A stretch of DNA of 8,708 nucleotides from contig JAWXCJ010000308.1 of the NCBI GenBank assembly GCA_034408875.1, positions 1 to 8,708 on the forward strand, read 5' to 3'. Below the pieces are notes generated by a model that saw nothing but the letters and a program-made list of their open reading frames with translations, had not been told where the DNA came from and searched no databases. Positions 6,481-8,708 of the stretch are shown in pieces. How positions within the stretch are numbered: position 1 is the stretch's first letter; each line of letters begins with the position of its first letter. Source of the stretch: JANNHK01 sp034408875. Lineage in GTDB: Bacteria > Actinomycetota > Acidimicrobiia > IMCC26256 > PALSA-610. A program made the position numbers and the translations under genes.

Positions 6481-7700
6481 CGGTCGAGCCCGAGGACGTG
6501 CTCGTACGCGGCATTGCGCCGCATGCCACGGGCGTCGCGCAGCGCGGCGGCGAGCGCCGACGCCGGGACCCCCTGGGCGAGCAGCGCCCGCAACAGCCCG
6601 TCGTCGTCGGCGACGGCGTCGGGCGCGGCGCCCGGCACGATCACGATTGCGAATTCCCCGAGCGGGCGGGCGGTGCCCTCCAACTCGGCCGCGAGTTCGG
6701 CGGCGGTGCCGTGGCGGAACTCCTCGAACACCTTCGTGACCTCGCGGCCGATACACACCCGCCAGTCGGGTCCGACCGCGGCGACGTCGGCGAGGAACCT
6801 CGCGACGCGGGTCGGCGCTTCGTAGCAGACGATCGCCAACCCGGTCGCGCCGAGCTCGCGCAGCTCAGCCTGGCGTTGGGCCGAGCGGCGCGACAGGAAC
6901 CCGGCGAACACGAACCGGTCGACGGGGAGTCCGCTCGCGGCGAGTACGGCGAGCACCGCCGACGGCCCGGGAACCGGCACGACCGCGAATCCCGCGTCGA
7001 CTGCACGGCTCACCACCACGTAACCGGGGTCGCTGCACAACGGAGTCCCTGCGTCGCTGACGAGTGCGATCCGGTCACCGCGCGCCAGTCGCTCGAGAGC
7101 GTCGGCGGCCCGCTCCGTCTCGTTGTGGTCGTGGTAGCTGAGCACCGGTGGGAGTTGCACGCCGACGCGCGTCGCGAACCCCTGGATTCGCCGCGTGTCC
7201 TCGGCCAGCACGAGGTCGACGCCGGTCAACACGTCGGTGGCGCGGACGCTGCGGTCGTCGTCGTTACCGATCGGGAGCGACACGACGAAGAGCGCTCCCT
7301 CGCCGCGGTCCGAACCAACGGCATCGACCGTCACAAGCACCTCTGCTTCCGACGAGGTCAGCCGGTCGACCAGCGCTCGGTCGATGTCGGCCGCGGTCTT
7401 CGTCGCATCGAAGGCAACGGTGCGAGCCCGCAAACCTTCGGCCCGGCGGAACACGAGCGAGTCGTCGCCGAGGAAGAATGGACTCATGGTCGCCGCGAAC
7501 GAGTCGGTCAGACCCTCACAGGCGATCGTCACCTCGACCCGACCGCGCAGCGCCCGCAGCGCGGCGTCGTCGTGGTCGCTCCCGACACCGAGCACGCAGG
7601 TGGCGCGGCGCGAGATCTCGGCGTCGCGTGTGAACTCGCTCGTCTTGGTGTGGGTCGCCGCGATGTTCGGGTGCCCGTGACACGTGAACGACACCGGCAT
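6477..7700 (-). CDS. rsmI: DUF371 domain fused to RsmI, 16S rRNA (cytidine-1402-2'-O)-methyltransferase
   Basis: A 407-residue fusion. Residues 1-128 resemble DUF371, a domain of unknown function known mainly from archaea: CHGHPNIAATHTKTSEFTRD (7-26), ATCVLGVGSDHD (33-44) and LVFRRAEGLRARTVAFDATK (82-101). RsmI follows from about 135: VVSLPIGNDDD (139-149), AEDTRR (166-171), SYHDHNE (188-194), LVSDAGTPLCSDPGY (213-227), VPGPSAVLAVLAASGLP (243-259), YEAPTRV (293-299), GREVTKVFEEFRHGT (318-332), and an RsmI-type C-terminal HTH-like region (about 365-405). The methylase keeps the family's usual motifs, so it should 2'-O-methylate C1402 using SAM. The ATG at 7700 directly precedes the DUF371 motif; a GTG at 7709 is an alternative three codons upstream. 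The gene lies 10 bases after phyH and overlaps the next methyltransferase start by 4 bases. No frameshift or stop separates the two domains, so the fusion appears genuine. Confidence 0.92.
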   Translation of the reverse strand: MPVSFTCHGHPNIAATHTKTSEFTRDAEISRRATCVLGVGSDHDDAALRALRGRVEVTIACEGLTDSFAATMSPFFLGDDSLVFRRAEGLRARTVAFDATKTAADIDRALVDRLTSSEAEVLVTVDAVGSDRGEGALFVVSLPIGNDDDRSVRATDVLTGVDLVLAEDTRRIQGFATRVGVQLPPVLSYHDHNETERAADALERLARGDRIALVSDAGTPLCSDPGYVVVSRAVDAGFAVVPVPGPSAVLAVLAASGLPVDRFVFAGFLSRRSAQRQAELRELGATGLAIVCYEAPTRVARFLADVAAVGPDWRVCIGREVTKVFEEFRHGTAAELAAELEGTARPLGEFAIVIVPGAAPDAVADDDGLLRALLAQGVPASALAAALRDARGMRRNAAYEHVLGLDR

Positions 7701-7710
7701 GCGGTGCACG

Positions 7711-8469
7711 CTACCGGCGCCGGGCCGGCACCCAGTCGTGGATCGTGTACCCGCGCTGTTCCTCGGTGTGGTCGACGGTCCCCGCGGGCGCGTAGTGGTA
7801 CACCATCGCGGCCCGCCACCGCGTCGATTCGTTGTCGGCCGAGAAGTGCATGAGGTGACTGTCGAACAGCAACAGGTCGCCCGGTTCCATCTCGACCGCG
7901 ACCGCGTTCGCCAGGTCATGGTCGACGATCTCGAAGTACCCGTAGTTCGCGTTCGGGCGTCGGTCGGGTACGTGGTCGTGCACGGGTTCGTGGCTGCTGC
8001 CGGGCACGACGTGGAGGCATCCGTTGTCGAGCGCGGAGTCGGTCGACGCGAGCCACGCACCCACGACCGGTCGCATCGGTGTGAACGGGAAGTAGAAGGA
8101 GTCCTGATGGCAGGGCTGGCCCCACGCGCCCGGGTTCTTGAAGATGAACTGTGAGCTGAAGCAGTCGAGCTCGTCGGCGCCCGCCGCCTCGGCGACGAGA
8201 TCGAGTAGGTCGGCGCGCATCGCGAACTCGTCGAACGGCGCCATCCGGTGCACTCGGAACACTTTCGAGACCCCGGCCTCGGGGTCGGTGCGCGCCCGGT
8301 CCGCGAGGTTCGCCTCCGCGGTGACGAACGCGGGCGCGATCTGCTCGCCCGCCGCACTCCTGCGGGCCAGCTCCACGGCCGCGTCGAGGAGCGCGCCCAC
8401 GTCGCCGGGCTTCGCGAACTGCCGCACGAGCGCGTAGCCGTCCCGCTCGTAAGCCGCCCGGTCGATCAT
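7711..8469 (-). CDS. PhyH-family Fe(II)/2-oxoglutarate-dependent oxygenase
   Basis: A 252-residue cytosolic enzyme of the phytanoyl-CoA dioxygenase (PhyH) superfamily, which hydroxylates small molecules using Fe(II), O2 and 2-oxoglutarate. The iron ligands are visible: H121 and D123 in QPCHQDSFYF (118-127), and a distal His, probably H208, in FDSHLMHFSADNES (202-215). R219 in TRWRAAMVYHY is the likely 2-oxoglutarate-binding Arg. The core also has VVGAWLASTDSALDNGCLHV (135-154) and VPGSSH (155-160), typical of the family. Length is slightly short but complete. The substrate cannot be predicted. The ATG at 8469 matches the family's usual N-terminus (IDRAAYERDGYALVR) and lies 7 bases after a -10-like TATTGT. 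A longer frame reaching 8706 would cross the opposite signal-peptide gene and is rejected. It is the first gene of the operon with rsmI and the Kam-like gene, although its role there is unclear. Confidence 0.88.
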   Translation of the reverse strand: MIDRAAYERDGYALVRQFAKPGDVGALLDAAVELARRSAAGEQIAPAFVTAEANLADRARTDPEAGVSKVFRVHRMAPFDEFAMRADLLDLVAEAAGADELDCFSSQFIFKNPGAWGQPCHQDSFYFPFTPMRPVVGAWLASTDSALDNGCLHVVPGSSHEPVHDHVPDRRPNANYGYFEIVDHDLANAVAVEMEPGDLLLFDSHLMHFSADNESTRWRAAMVYHYAPAGTVDHTEEQRGYTIHDWVPARRR

Positions 8470-8476
8470 CGGGCGA

Positions 8477-8482
8477 ACAATA
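8477..8482 (-). promoter_or_regulatory. -10-like hexamer TATTGT for the phyH-rsmI-Kam operon, likely leaderless
   Basis: On the minus strand TATTGT (8482-8477) ends 7 bases before the ATG at 8469, predicting a start of transcription at about 8470 and an mRNA with practically no leader. No SD is present before this ATG. No good -35 box is seen, and the CRP-like palindrome at 8485-8498 occupies the spacer instead. Confidence 0.45.
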
Positions 8483-8484
8483 CG

Positions 8485-8498
8485 GTGACGGGCGTCAC
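8485..8498. promoter_or_regulatory. CRP-like palindrome GTGACGGGCGTCAC
   Basis: The site is GTGA-N6-TCAC with arms extended to GTGACG/CGTCAC around a central GG. With the flanking bases it matches the CRP-family consensus TGTGA-N6-TCACA at nine of ten defined positions (the first T is G). It is centred about 21 bases upstream of the predicted operon transcription start, between the -35 and -10 positions, where binding would be expected to repress. It could also serve the divergent gene at 8582. Other palindrome-binding regulators are possible. Confidence 0.45.
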
Positions 8499-8547
8499 AC
8501 GGCGACGCCACCTGTAACCGATCTCGGACGGCCGGCGATGACACCCA

Positions 8548-8570
8548 CGTGGGCGGGCACCCACGAAAGG
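8548..8570 (+). promoter_or_regulatory. Leader hairpin and SD sequence of the exported-protein gene
   Basis: CGTGGG (8548-8553) can pair with CCCACG (8560-8565) around a 6-base loop, immediately before the SD-like GAAAGG (8565-8570), which lies 11 bases before the ATG at 8582. The same stretch contains a 10-base palindrome CCCACGTGGG (8544-8553) and two copies of CACCCACG (8542-8549 and 8558-8565). It could be an operator or a translation-modulating stem. Confidence 0.3.
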
Positions 8571-8581
8571 CCGGCACCAAC

Positions 8582-8708
8582 ATGAAGGCAACCAAGTTCC
8601 TGCGCACAGTCGGTATATCGGCGGCGACGATCACCGCAGTCATGGCGTTCTCGACCCCGGCCGAGGCGGCGACCGCGACTACGAACGCTCGCAACGCGAC
8701 CCGCACGG
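8582..8708 (+). CDS. N-terminus of an exported protein of unknown function
   Basis: Only 42 codons lie inside the window before the right edge. They begin with a classical Sec signal peptide: MKATKFLR with three basic residues, a hydrophobic stretch (TVGISAATITAVMAF, 9-23), and a signal-peptidase I site after Ala-Glu-Ala near residue 29. The mature part starts Thr/Ala/Asn-rich and gives no family hint. An SD-like GAAAGG lies 11 bases upstream. The gene is divergent from phyH and shares its spacer, which contains the CRP-like palindrome. The low number of visible codons keeps this call modest, but the signal peptide and SD agree. Confidence 0.7.
   Translation, partial: MKATKFLRTVGISAATITAVMAFSTPAEAATATTNARNATRT

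Noticed and set aside
6481..6756. In-frame extension of the Kam-like methyltransferase to an ATG at 6756
   Set aside because: It would lie over the rsmI C-terminus, its translation is arginine-rich low-complexity sequence, and the family N-terminus fits the GTG at 6480.
7701..8357. In-frame extension of the DUF371-RsmI gene upstream to 8357
   Set aside because: It overlaps phyH on the same strand, and the translation is Arg/Ser/Thr-rich like an out-of-frame shadow. DUF371 starts at the ATG at 7700.
8470..8706. Upstream extension of phyH to 8706
   Set aside because: It crosses the divergent signal-peptide gene and the promoter region. The PhyH fold starts at the ATG at 8469.
1..8708. CRISPR arrays, tRNA/rRNA genes, transposases or integrase sites
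   Set aside because: None was seen. No regularly spaced repeats, no tRNA-like cloverleaf and no mobile-element proteins were found on either strand.

Overview
The window is GC-rich DNA (roughly two thirds G+C by eye). It has tightly packed genes, frequent GTG starts, short gene overlaps, weak Shine-Dalgarno (SD) sequences and several starts that look leaderless. Together with a DUF3558-like lipoprotein and a CRP-like site, this suggests an actinobacterium. An Acidimicrobiia-type lineage is my best guess, but this is inference because the window holds no rRNA or marker gene.

Layout. At the left edge (1-309, minus) is the start of an exported beta-propeller (PD40/TolB-like) protein. A 72-base divergent spacer (310-381) contains an inverted repeat and leads into a 1242-residue protein (382-4110, plus). 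That protein has two class III nucleotide cyclase domains, a STAND/AAA-type ATPase and about ten TPR repeats, the layout of animal soluble adenylyl cyclase. It meets tail to tail a small stand-alone cyclic-nucleotide-binding domain protein (4107-4541, minus), and both stop codons come from one CTAG. This looks like a second-messenger producer and receiver placed side by side. After a 226-base spacer comes a lipoprotein (4768-5775, plus). It ends at a hairpin (5791-5812) that could terminate transcription from both sides.

The right half (5818-8469, minus) is a three-gene operon, read right to left: a PhyH-family Fe(II)/2-oxoglutarate oxygenase, then a fusion of the archaeal-type DUF371 domain to RsmI (16S rRNA C1402 2'-O-methyltransferase), then a KamB/NpmA-like 16S rRNA A1408 N1-methyltransferase. 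The rsmI stop codon overlaps the start of the last gene (GTGA). Both methyltransferases have predicted targets in helix 44, the decoding centre, six nucleotides apart. This is the most interesting system in the window: a probable decoding-site modification operon that may confer intrinsic aminoglycoside resistance, carrying an unusual archaeal-type domain. At the right edge a divergent gene (8582 onward, plus) begins with a signal peptide. The spacer between it and the operon holds a CRP-like palindrome next to the predicted operon promoter.

Three genes (382, 4768, 8469) have a -10-like hexamer exactly 7 bases before the start codon, which supports both the chosen starts and leaderless transcription.
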